Shown: positions 7,220 through 14,490 of the stretch, piece by piece
How positions within the stretch are numbered: position 1 is the stretch's first letter
Layout of the letters: each line of letters begins with the position of its first letter
Assembly: GCA_002409725.1 (NCBI GenBank)
Contig: DHOI01000038.1
Coordinates: 1-27,393 of the forward strand
Source: Christensenella sp. UBA5394
GTDB taxonomy: Bacteria; Bacillota; Clostridia; Christensenellales; CAG-138
Direction of reading: 5' to 3'
Length of the DNA: 27,393 bases
Translations under genes and position numbers: made by a program
Notes under the pieces: generated by a model
Seen by the model: the letters and a program-made list of their open reading frames with translations, nothing else
Database searches by the model: none
Told to the model about the DNA's origin: nothing

Positions 7220-8697
7220 CGCGCGATATGCTGGCCTTCGACCTGGGCGCTTCCAACGGCCGCGCCGTGCTGGCCCGCTTCGACGGCGATAAGCTGGTCC
7301 TTTCGGAGCTGCACCGCTTCCCCAACGCGCTACATAATAAGGGCGGGCTCTCCTATTGGGATGCGGGCGCGCTCTTTGCCGAGCTAAAGGAGGGCTTTCA
7401 CGCCTACAGCCGGGATGTGGGCGGCGAGCTTTCCAGCTTCGGCATCGATACCTGGGGTGTGGATTACGGCCTGCTCGATGCGGGCGGCGGCCTGATCGGC
7501 GACCCACGCGCCTACCGCACCGCCGTGGATGACGATATGGATCTAGCGTGGCAGCGGGCGGATAAGCACGGGCTTTTTGCCCGCACGGGTATCGCGGCTA
7601 TGTCCTTCAACACTGTATACCAGCTCTATAGGCGCGTGCGAGAAAACGACGAGCAGCTGGCCAGCGCGCACACCCTGCTCTTGATGCCCGATCTTTTGGG
7701 CTATTTCTTTACCGGCGATAAGCTCACCGAATATACCAATGCCACCACCACCAATCTGCTGGCCGCGGATACCGCTTCTTGGGATGGCGAGACCTTGCGC
7801 CTGTTGGATATCCCGGCGCGCATCTTTACCGCCATCGATTTCCCCGGTACGCTTCGCAGCCCCCTTAAAACCGAGCTTGCAAACGAGCTTGGCCTGCGAA
7901 ACGTGCGTTTGGCCGCTGTGGGGACGCATGACACGGCCTCGGCAGTAGCGGCCATACCGGGTGAGGGCAGCTTCGCCTTTTGCTCGAGCGGCACATGGTC
8001 CCTCTTTGGCGTGGAAACGGAAAAGCCCATGCTGACGGATGCGGTGTTCGCGGCGAATTTTTCCAACGAGGGCACCGTGCAGGGTGGCTTCCGGCCACTC
8101 AAAAACATCATGGGCCTGTGGATCATTCAGGAATGCCGCAGGGAGTGGGCGGCCGAAGGTAAGGCGTTTTCATGGGACGAGCTCGTACGTCTGGCCAAAA
8201 GGGAAGCCCCCTTCCGCTCGGTGATCGATCCGGACGACGCACCCTTTTTCAAGCCGGGTGCTATGCTGCAAAAGATCCGCGTCTATTGCCTAGAAACGGG
8301 CCAGATTGCGCCGGAAACGGAAGGGCAGTTCGCGCGGTGCGTATACGAAAGCTTGGCGCTCAAATACCGCCATGCCCTGGAAACGCTGGAAACCATCAAG
8401 GGCAGGCGCATCGATACGCTCAATATCGTGGGCGGCGGCAGCCAAAACGGCCTTTTGAACCAGATGGCCGCGGATGCCACGGGCCGCACTGTGGTCACCG
8501 GCCCCATCGAGGGCGCGAGCGCCGGCAACGCGCTGATGCAAGCGCAGGCGCTGGGTGAGATCAGGAATATTGCAGAAGCGCGCGAGGTCATCCGCCGCTC
8601 TTTCCCGCTGACCGTGTGGGAGCCGCGGCAAACGCAGGCCTGGCAGGATGCTTATGCGCGACTGCTGCGCTATATGGAGGTAAAGAAGCATGCTTGA
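7216..8697 (+). CDS. rhaB: Rhamnulokinase
   Basis: This FGGY-family sugar kinase of 493 residues phosphorylates L-rhamnulose at O1 with ATP. The N-terminal nucleotide-fold motif DLGASNGRAVL is near residue 9. The rhamnulokinase-like FGIDTWGVDYGLLD is near 75-88, HDTASAVAAIPG lies mid-protein, and GGGSQNGLLNQMAADATGR followed by GPIEGASAGNA forms the C-terminal ATP-binding region. The length fits E. coli and Bacillus RhaB (about 480-490). The start ATG at 7216 overlaps the aldolase stop by four bases, and the 3' end overlaps the following SDR gene by eight, so the three are translationally coupled. Confidence 0.95.
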   Translation: MTRDMLAFDLGASNGRAVLARFDGDKLVLSELHRFPNALHNKGGLSYWDAGALFAELKEGFHAYSRDVGGELSSFGIDTWGVDYGLLDAGGGLIGDPRAYRTAVDDDMDLAWQRADKHGLFARTGIAAMSFNTVYQLYRRVRENDEQLASAHTLLLMPDLLGYFFTGDKLTEYTNATTTNLLAADTASWDGETLRLLDIPARIFTAIDFPGTLRSPLKTELANELGLRNVRLAAVGTHDTASAVAAIPGEGSFAFCSSGTWSLFGVETEKPMLTDAVFAANFSNEGTVQGGFRPLKNIMGLWIIQECRREWAAEGKAFSWDELVRLAKREAPFRSVIDPDDAPFFKPGAMLQKIRVYCLETGQIAPETEGQFARCVYESLALKYRHALETLETIKGRRIDTLNIVGGGSQNGLLNQMAADATGRTVVTGPIEGASAGNALMQAQALGEIRNIAEAREVIRRSFPLTVWEPRQTQAWQDAYARLLRYMEVKKHA

Positions 8698-9565
8698 TAT
8701 GACGGTTTACGAGGAGATCGCGCGTAAACATGCGGCTAAGCGATCGCAAACGGGCGGCAGGCTCTCGGGCAGGGTCGCCCTGGTCACGGGCGGCGCACAG
8801 GGCTTTGGCAGGGGCATCGCACAGGAACTATACCGCGAGGGCGCTTCCATATGCATCGCCGATCTCAACGGACCGCTGGCCCAGCAAACGGCAGGGGAGA
8901 TGGGCGAGCGCGCCTTTGCCGTGAAAACGGACGTGACGGATGAGCAAAGTGTGGCGGCGATGATCGCTGCCTGCGTGGAGCGCTTCTATGGCCTCGATAT
9001 CCTGGTCTCTAATGCCGGTATCCTCAAGGCCGGTTCGCTCGATGAAATGGAGAAGCGGGATTTCGAGCTGGTGACCAGCGTTAATTATACGGCGTATTTC
9101 ACCTGCGTCAAATACGCCAGCCGCATTATGAAGGCGCAGCACGAAGCCGCGCCTGAAGAATTTTACGACATTATCGAGATCAATTCCAAATCGGGCCTTG
9201 CGGGCAGCAAAAAAAACTTTGCCTACGCGGGGAGCAAGTTTGGCGGCATCGGTCTCACGCAGAGCTTCGCCCTGGAGCTTGCGCCCTATAACATAAAGGT
9301 CAACGCCATCTGCCCGGGCAATTTTTACGATGGACCGCTGTGGAGCGACCCGGAGAAGGGCCTCTTTGTGCAATACCTGCGCGCGGGCAAGGTGCCCGGC
9401 GCGAAAACGCTGGCAGATGTTAAGACGCATTACTTAAACAAATCCCTCATTAAGCGCGGCTGCACGCCAGAGGACGTAGCCAAGGCCATCTTCTACTGCG
9501 TGGAGCAAACCTTTGAAACCGGGCAGGCGATCCCGGTTACGGGCGGGCAGGTGATGCTCAGATGA
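8690..9565 (+). CDS. SDR-family NAD(P)-dependent dehydrogenase (sorbitol-6-phosphate or lactaldehyde dehydrogenase-like)
   Basis: This 291-residue short-chain dehydrogenase carries a 25-residue N-terminal extension before the Rossmann fold. It has the cofactor motif TGGAQGFGRG (33-42), D58 after the second strand suggesting NAD preference, NAG (108-110), and the catalytic set N132, S166 or S168, Y179 and K183. GGAGG at 8676-8680 sits 9 bases before the ATG. The start overlaps rhaB and the stop overlaps the PHP gene (ATGA). Two roles fit. It could oxidise L-lactaldehyde, like the SDR half of fused RhaEW, here encoded two genes from the RhaE-like aldolase. It could also be a polyol-phosphate dehydrogenase working with the sorbose-phosphate-reductase-like enzyme at the operon's end. 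The sequence does not decide between them. Confidence 0.88.
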   Translation: MLDMTVYEEIARKHAAKRSQTGGRLSGRVALVTGGAQGFGRGIAQELYREGASICIADLNGPLAQQTAGEMGERAFAVKTDVTDEQSVAAMIAACVERFYGLDILVSNAGILKAGSLDEMEKRDFELVTSVNYTAYFTCVKYASRIMKAQHEAAPEEFYDIIEINSKSGLAGSKKNFAYAGSKFGGIGLTQSFALELAPYNIKVNAICPGNFYDGPLWSDPEKGLFVQYLRAGKVPGAKTLADVKTHYLNKSLIKRGCTPEDVAKAIFYCVEQTFETGQAIPVTGGQVMLR

Positions 9566-10629
9566 TCGATCAATTGCTGCTCGATAAGCTTAACGCCCCC
9601 ACCAAAGAGGAGCGGCTCTCCGCCCTGCGTACCGCCCTGCAAACGGCGGCCTTCCCGCCGATGGACGAGCGGCTCGTGAACAACCACATCCACACCACCT
9701 TCTCCTTTTCGCCCTATTCGCCCACGGCCGCGGTCTATGCCGCACGGGCGGAGGGGCTTTGCACCTGCGGTATTGTCGATCACGATTCCATGGGTGGGGC
9801 GGAGGAATTCATTGAGGCGGGCAAGCTCGTTGGCATCCCCACCACGGTCGGCGTCGAGTGCCGCGTTTCCATGGCTGGAACCCCCTTTGAAAACCTTCGC
9901 ACCAACAACCCCGATCAGTTGGGCGTGAGCTATATGGCCCTGCACGGCGTGCCGCACAGATCCATCCCCTATATACAGGCCTTTTTCGCCCCCCTGCGGG
10001 AAAAGCGCAACAATCGCAACCGCGAAATGCTCGATCGCATTAACGCCGAAATTGGCGTATCGCTCGATTTTGAACGCGATGTGCTGCCGCTTTCGCAATA
10101 CGCGAACGGAGGCACGGTCACCGAGCGCCACCTGATGCAGGCGCTGGCGCGCAAGCTCGAGCCGCATAATGCCATGCTGGCAGAATACGGCCTCATCGGC
10201 ACGCTCAAAAAGGACTGCATCCCCAAGGTTTACATCCCCGCCACGGCGGAATGCCCGCGCCTTGATGAGATCGTGGGCCTGGGCAAGGAGACCGGGGCCA
10301 TCCTCTGCTACGCCTATTTGGGGGATGTTACGGCTTCCGTCACAGGCGATAAAAAGGCGCAACGCTTTGAGGATGAAAATCTCGAGCTGCTGTTCGAAAC
10401 GCTCGTGGAGCGCGGCGTTCGCGCCCTCACCTATATGCCCACCCGCAATACGGACGCACAGCTTGACAGGCTTCGCGCGCTCTGCGAGCGCTACGGCTTT
10501 TTGCAGGTGAGCGGCGAGGATATCAACTCGCCCCGCCAGAGCTTCGTCATTGAAAAAATGCACGAACCGCGCTTTGCGAATCTTATCGAAAGCACCTGGG
10601 CAATCATCCGCAACGAAACGGAGGAATAA
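9562..10629 (+). CDS. PHP-domain protein, putative metal-dependent phosphoesterase
   Basis: This 355-residue protein has a polymerase-and-histidinol-phosphatase (PHP) domain from about residue 38. The metal-binding motifs present are NNHIHTTFS (H42, H44), DHDS (D73-H74-D75), GVE (E99) and TERHLMQAL (H190). The C-terminal motif, commonly G-[ST]-D-x-H in this family, reads GEDIN (318-322), so the last histidine is replaced by asparagine; an inner histidine position appears as tyrosine in ILCYAYLG. It may therefore bind fewer metals or act on an unusual substrate. Hydrolysis of a sugar phosphate or cyclic/lactone intermediate is possible but unproven. It is coupled by ATGA to the SDR gene and lies two bases before the tandem aldolase GTG start. 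I know of no assigned role for a PHP protein in rhamnose breakdown. Confidence 0.85.
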   Translation: MIDQLLLDKLNAPTKEERLSALRTALQTAAFPPMDERLVNNHIHTTFSFSPYSPTAAVYAARAEGLCTCGIVDHDSMGGAEEFIEAGKLVGIPTTVGVECRVSMAGTPFENLRTNNPDQLGVSYMALHGVPHRSIPYIQAFFAPLREKRNNRNREMLDRINAEIGVSLDFERDVLPLSQYANGGTVTERHLMQALARKLEPHNAMLAEYGLIGTLKKDCIPKVYIPATAECPRLDEIVGLGKETGAILCYAYLGDVTASVTGDKKAQRFEDENLELLFETLVERGVRALTYMPTRNTDAQLDRLRALCERYGFLQVSGEDINSPRQSFVIEKMHEPRFANLIESTWAIIRNETEE

Positions 10630-10631
10630 AA

Positions 10632-11924
10632 GTGAACCTTTCCTATTTGCACCCGGCGGATCAACTGGTGATGTTCATGCAGCGCATCTACGACAAGGGG
10701 CTGACCACCACCTCGGGCGGCAATCTTTCCATCCTGGATGAAGAGGGCAATCTCTGGATCACCCCAGCGGGCATCGACAAGGGCACCTTAACGCGGCAGG
10801 ATATCATCTGTATCCGGCCGGACGGAACCGCCATCGGCCCGCATAAGCCCTCGAGCGAGCTGCCCTTTCACCAATCCATCTATAAAAAGCGTGAGGATAT
10901 CAAGGCTGTGTTGCACGCGCACCCGCCAGCGCTGGTGGCCTTTTCCATCGTGCGCAAAACCCCCGCGCTGGGCCTGATTCCTTCCGTATATAAGACCTGC
11001 GGCGACGTGGCCATGGCGTCCTACGCCCTACCCGGCAGCGAGGAGCTGGGCGATAACATTGCGGCGGAATTTGAAAAGGACGTCAACATCGTAATGCTCG
11101 AGAACCACGGCGTATGCATTGGCGCGAAGGATATGTTCACGGCCTTTATGATGTTCGAAACGCTCGAATACACGGCCAACCTCGAAATGCTCGCCTGCAG
11201 GCTGGGCAAGCCCAATGCGCTGGATGCGGCCTCTTTTGCCGTAACGGAGACCCGTTACCACCTGCGCATGGATGATTTCATCCCCAATGCCAGGAGTTCC
11301 GAGGAGTTGGCTGCGCGGCGCGATATGGTCACCCTCATCCACCGCTCGTACCGCCAGGGGCTGTTTACGGCCACGCAGGGTACCTACTCCGTGCGCCTCG
11401 CGGACGGCAGTTTTCTCATCACCCCGTTTGGTAAAGACCGCGCCTATCTCAATGAAGAGGACCTCGTGCGCGTGAAGGCGGGCATGAAGGAGCAGGGGAA
11501 GACCCCGTCTCGCGCCGTGCGGGTGCACGAGTTGATCTACGAAAAGAACCCCCATGTCAACGCCGTGCTGCTGGCGCACCCGCCCAAGGCCATGGCCTTT
11601 GCCGTTACGGATGCTCCCTTTGACCCGCGCACTATACCGGAGAGCTACATCCTCCTACGCGATATCGAGAAGCGGCCGTTTTGCGAGCTTTACACAGCGC
11701 CCGAAAAGGTGGCTACGGAATTTAAAGAAAACCGGCCCGCGCTCATCTTCCACAACGACTGCGTGATCGTGACCGGTGGCACGCTTTTGCAGGCCTTTGA
11801 CCGGCTGGAGGTGCTGGAATCCACAGCCCATTCCATTTTGAATGCCGTGGATCTGGGACCTGTGGCGCATATCTCGGAAACCGAGGTGGAGGGGCTCAAA
11901 ACAGCCTTCCATCTGAAAGACTGA
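10632..11924 (+). CDS. Tandem class II aldolase/adducin protein; second domain catalytically degenerate
   Basis: This 430-residue protein has two class II aldolase (FucA/AraD-type) domains in series, about 1-205 and 225-430. Domain 1 keeps the active-site pattern: SGGN (28-31), PSSE with E76, HAHPP with H95 and H97, and ENHG with H159. Domain 2 aligns clearly but has TQGTYS for SGGNLS, A295 at the catalytic glutamate position, L314 and H316 for the HxH pair, and FHNDC with D376 at the third histidine position. It is probably a structural or regulatory pseudo-domain. The GTG start at 10632 has GGAGG at 10620-10624. The substrate is unknown; a second ketose-phosphate cleaved in the same operon is the simplest idea. 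Confidence 0.87.
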   Translation: MNLSYLHPADQLVMFMQRIYDKGLTTTSGGNLSILDEEGNLWITPAGIDKGTLTRQDIICIRPDGTAIGPHKPSSELPFHQSIYKKREDIKAVLHAHPPALVAFSIVRKTPALGLIPSVYKTCGDVAMASYALPGSEELGDNIAAEFEKDVNIVMLENHGVCIGAKDMFTAFMMFETLEYTANLEMLACRLGKPNALDAASFAVTETRYHLRMDDFIPNARSSEELAARRDMVTLIHRSYRQGLFTATQGTYSVRLADGSFLITPFGKDRAYLNEEDLVRVKAGMKEQGKTPSRAVRVHELIYEKNPHVNAVLLAHPPKAMAFAVTDAPFDPRTIPESYILLRDIEKRPFCELYTAPEKVATEFKENRPALIFHNDCVIVTGGTLLQAFDRLEVLESTAHSILNAVDLGPVAHISETEVEGLKTAFHLKD

Positions 11925-11957
11925 CCCAACGATGACTATTATTTGGAGGTGTTTGCT

Positions 11958-13220
11958 TTGAAAACGAAGGCGGTGCGCCTATACGGCGTGAACGATCTAA
12001 GGCTCGAGGAGTTCGAGCTGGGCCCTATAGGCGATGACGACGTGCTCTGCGAGGTGATGTGCGATAGCCTCTGCATGTCGAGCTACAAGGAAGCTTCGCA
12101 GGGTGCGGCGCACAAGCGCGTGCCGGACGACGTAGCGGAGAACCCCGTCATCGTGGGTCATGAGTTTTGCGGCAGGATCGTGGAGGTGGGTAAAAACTGG
12201 CGCCATAAATACCGGCCGGGCCAGGGCTTTGCCATCCAGCCCTCGCATTTTTATCAGGGTTCGCTATCCGCGCCCGGCTATTCCTATCCGCTCTGCGGCG
12301 GCGATGCTACGTATGTAAAAATTCCCCTGGAAACCCTGCTCTCAGACTGCCTGCTGCCGTATGAGAGCGATACCTTCTTTTATGGTTCGCTGGCGGAACC
12401 GATGAGCTGCATCGTGGGCACCTACCACGCTATGTACCACACAGAGCTCGGCAGCTACGAGCATAAGATGGGCATCGTGGATGGCGGCAAGCTGGCCCTT
12501 CTTGCAGGCGCCGGGCCCATGGGCCTGGGTGCAATCGACTATGCGCTCCACAGCGAGCGCAGGCCCGGCCTGCTCGTGATAACGGATATTGATGACGAGC
12601 GTCTGGCCCGTGCCGAAAGCATCTATACCGTAGAACATGCGGCGGCCTGCGGCATAGAACTTAAATATGTGAATACGGCCAAAACTGAAAGCCCGGTGGC
12701 GGCCCTGTTGGAACTGACGGGCGGCACGGGCTATGACGACGTGATCTGCTTCGCACCCGTGCGAGCGGTGGCGGAGCAGGCGGACGCCATCCTAGGCCAG
12801 GACGGCTGCCTCAACTTCTTCGCCGGCCCCTCGGATACATCCTTTACCGCGGGCATGAATTTCTATAACATCCACTATGCAGGCCATCACGTGATGGGCA
12901 CCTCGGGCGGCAATACGGATGACATGCGCGAATCCATCGCCCTGATGAACGCGGCTAAGCTTAACCCCGCCGCCATGATCACCCACATCGGCGGGCTTAA
13001 CTGCGTGCCGGAAACCACCATCAACCTGCCGCACATCGCAGGTGGCAAAAAACTCGTCTACACGCACCTTGATATGCCACTCACAGCCCTTGCTGAATTT
13101 GAGCAAAAGGGCCGGGATGACCCGCTGTTTGCCGGGCTCGGCCGCATCGTCAAGGAGCATGGCGGCATGTGGTGCGCGGAGGCGGAGCAATACCTGCTCG
13201 CGCACGCAAAAACCGAATAG
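11958..13220 (+). CDS. Zinc-dependent medium-chain dehydrogenase, sorbose-1-phosphate reductase-like
   Basis: This medium-chain dehydrogenase of 420 residues starts at a TTG at 11958, where GGAGG (11945-11949) has 8-base spacing; the earlier in-frame TTG at 11943 overlaps that ribosome site. Catalytic-zinc residues are C35 or C39 in the MCDSLCMSSYKEA region, H68-E69 in VGHEF and E147 in LAEP. The Rossmann glycine motif is AGAGPMGLGA. The four-cysteine structural zinc lobe of classical alcohol dehydrogenases is not seen, and length and layout recall SorE-type L-sorbose-1-phosphate reductases. With the upstream SDR it could form a two-step oxidation-reduction pair that interconverts ketose and polyol phosphates. 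This is the last gene of the operon; a strong stem-loop follows. Confidence 0.85.
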   Translation: MKTKAVRLYGVNDLRLEEFELGPIGDDDVLCEVMCDSLCMSSYKEASQGAAHKRVPDDVAENPVIVGHEFCGRIVEVGKNWRHKYRPGQGFAIQPSHFYQGSLSAPGYSYPLCGGDATYVKIPLETLLSDCLLPYESDTFFYGSLAEPMSCIVGTYHAMYHTELGSYEHKMGIVDGGKLALLAGAGPMGLGAIDYALHSERRPGLLVITDIDDERLARAESIYTVEHAAACGIELKYVNTAKTESPVAALLELTGGTGYDDVICFAPVRAVAEQADAILGQDGCLNFFAGPSDTSFTAGMNFYNIHYAGHHVMGTSGGNTDDMRESIALMNAAKLNPAAMITHIGGLNCVPETTINLPHIAGGKKLVYTHLDMPLTALAEFEQKGRDDPLFAGLGRIVKEHGGMWCAEAEQYLLAHAKTE

Positions 13221-13245
13221 CGGGCGCATAGCAGCCACATAGATT

Positions 13246-13299
13246 GGAAGCGATTTCCGTGCCGGAGGTGCTTTTGCACCCCGGCGCAGCTTTGCTTCC
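13246..13299 (+). terminator. Long stem-loop after the rhamnose operon
   Basis: The inner stem 13261-13271/13276-13285 has a TTTT loop and ten base pairs interrupted by one bulged A (13266). The outer arms GGAAGC (13246-13251) and GCTTCC (13294-13299) can also pair. No U-tract follows, so it may be an mRNA 3'-end stabiliser or a weak terminator and not a classical intrinsic terminator. Confidence 0.4.
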
Positions 13300-13364
13300 T
13301 TGAACCCCTGGCCTCTTGAACCCCATTCAAGAATGCTTTTGCGTCTCGACGCGGCTTCGCCTCC
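13268..13364. repeat. Imperfect 32-bp direct repeat pair in the intergenic region
   Basis: The stretches 13268-13299 and 13333-13364 share the frame TGCTTTTGC, CG, CGC, GCTT, GC, TCC, with about 22 of 32 positions identical at a period of 65 bp. The first copy contains half of the stem-loop above; the second contains its own GCGTC/GACGC hairpin. CTTGAACCCC also occurs twice between the copies. The 13221-13520 gap otherwise shows no convincing gene. Confidence 0.4.
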
Positions 13365-13468
13365 GGTAGAAAACGGTTGGGACGCACCCCATCCGGCGTG
13401 TTATGCTGATAGGGAAAACCTCGGGTCAAAGGCCGCTTGCGGCCCGGACCGCAAAAGGAGAATGCCTT

Positions 13469-13513
13469 ATGATATCCATGACCGGCCGCGCCTGTGCCGC
13501 GATTATGGGCTGA
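13469..13513 (+). other. Possible 14-codon upstream ORF ahead of the MBL gene
   Basis: AGGAG at 13456-13460 is well spaced (8 bases) from an ATG at 13469, but that frame stops after 14 codons, at 13511-13513, seven bases before the ATG used for the metallo-hydrolase. The hydrolase start has no ribosome site of its own. This may be a coupling leader peptide, or the remains of a frameshifted 5' end. Confidence 0.3.
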
Positions 13514-13520
13514 TCCGCTC

Positions 13521-14315
13521 ATGGCGAGGAACAAGAACGCGATAACCATTACCCTGCTGGCAAACGCCGGCCTTATAGTAGAACACGCCGGCACACGCAT
13601 CCTTATCGACGGCCTGTTTGCAAGGCAGGGCCATCCGTTCAGCACCCTGCCAACCAACATGTATGATGAAATGATGCGGGGGGAGGGGCTATTTGCGCAG
13701 GCCGATTACCTGGTTTTTTCCCATGGCCATCCGGATCATTACGACCCGGAGGCCGTGGCGCAATATCTGCAAAGGAACCGCGTGCGCGGCCTGTTCCTGC
13801 CCCCGGATGCGGGCGGCTGCAACGCACCGGCCAAGGAGGCTGCCAGGGCGCAGGGCGCGTATGTTTGGGAATCCGGCTTGGAGTTGGGGCAGGCGCATGC
13901 CTGCGAACTGCAAAGCGGCCTCCGGCTGGAACTGCTGGCCTTGCCGCATATGGAGATGGGCTCTTTCAGCGCATATGGGCAGGTGGATTGCAGCTGCATC
14001 CTGCTGGAGTTTGACGGCCGCAGCCTGTTCTTTGGCGGCGATTGTGACGCCCTGCCGCCGGCGCGCTTCGCGCCCTTTACTCAAACCGAGATCGAGGCGG
14101 CTTTCATCAACCCTTATTTTTACCATACGGCCCGGGGCCGGGCCGCCCTGTGCAACTATATCCGGCCCAGGCATACTTTTATCTGCCACCTGCCCTTTGC
14201 GGGGGAGGAAGACACCCTGCAGCTGCACGCCCTGCTACGGCATGATCTACGCCGCGCAGAGGGCCCGGCCGCCGTACCGCTGGACGGGCTATGCCAGCAG
14301 GCCGTTCTGGCGTGA
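13521..14315 (+). CDS. Metallo-beta-lactamase-fold hydrolase (UlaG-like)
   Basis: This 264-residue MBL-fold protein has the metal-binding motif SHGHPDHY early in the fold and further metal-site candidates at LLALPHMEMG, FFGGDCDALP and, near the end, ICHLPFAGEED. ITLLANAGLIVEHAGTRILIDG at the N-terminus is the usual first strand pair. The ATG at 13521 puts the fold right at the N-terminus; an in-frame GTG at 13494 would add nine residues but also lacks a good ribosome site. It stands alone, 300 bases after the rhamnose operon and convergent with the GNAT gene. The substrate is unknown; UlaG-like members include lactonases and phosphodiesterases, so a link to sugar metabolism is only a guess. 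Confidence 0.82.
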   Translation: MARNKNAITITLLANAGLIVEHAGTRILIDGLFARQGHPFSTLPTNMYDEMMRGEGLFAQADYLVFSHGHPDHYDPEAVAQYLQRNRVRGLFLPPDAGGCNAPAKEAARAQGAYVWESGLELGQAHACELQSGLRLELLALPHMEMGSFSAYGQVDCSCILLEFDGRSLFFGGDCDALPPARFAPFTQTEIEAAFINPYFYHTARGRAALCNYIRPRHTFICHLPFAGEEDTLQLHALLRHDLRRAEGPAAVPLDGLCQQAVLA

Positions 14316-14433
14316 AGCTGGGGCGATAATCGAGCATTTCGCGCCGGATGTTATCATCCGGGGCCGTGAACTGCACGAGGCTAAGAGCGTGCAGGCCGCC
14401 CTCTGGCAACTAAAAAGGAATGACTGGGTGTAA
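14316..14433 (+). pseudogene. Possible coding remnant after the MBL gene
   Basis: A different frame from the MBL gene stays open to a TAA at 14431-14433 and encodes a well-composed stretch containing EHFAPDVIIRGRELHEAK and WQLKRNDWV. No start or ribosome site of its own is evident. It could be the decayed end of a lost gene, or chance in GC-rich DNA. Confidence 0.22.
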
Positions 14434-14443
14434 ATTAAATGGC

Positions 14444-14469
14444 GCGGCGCGGATGCATATCCGCGCCGC
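14444..14469. terminator. Bidirectional terminator between convergent MBL and GNAT genes
   Basis: An 11-bp GC-rich stem (14444-14454 with 14459-14469) encloses the loop GCAT. It is followed on the plus strand by GTGCTTTT and on the minus strand by an AT-rich ATTTAATTTA run. The position between two converging genes supports termination in both directions. Confidence 0.65.
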
Positions 14470-14490
14470 CGTGCTTTTAAGAGGTGCTGC

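Noticed and set aside
9493..10563. A 356-codon open frame antisense to the PHP gene
   Set aside because: It is the shadow of a well-supported gene with coupled start and stop.
13268..13364. The start of a CRISPR array
   Set aside because: There are only two imperfect copies, with unequal internal structure and no cas genes nearby.
13300..13545. An 81-codon plus-strand frame in the gap before the MBL gene
   Set aside because: Its composition is poor and it has no ribosome site at its first start; it overlaps the MBL start region.
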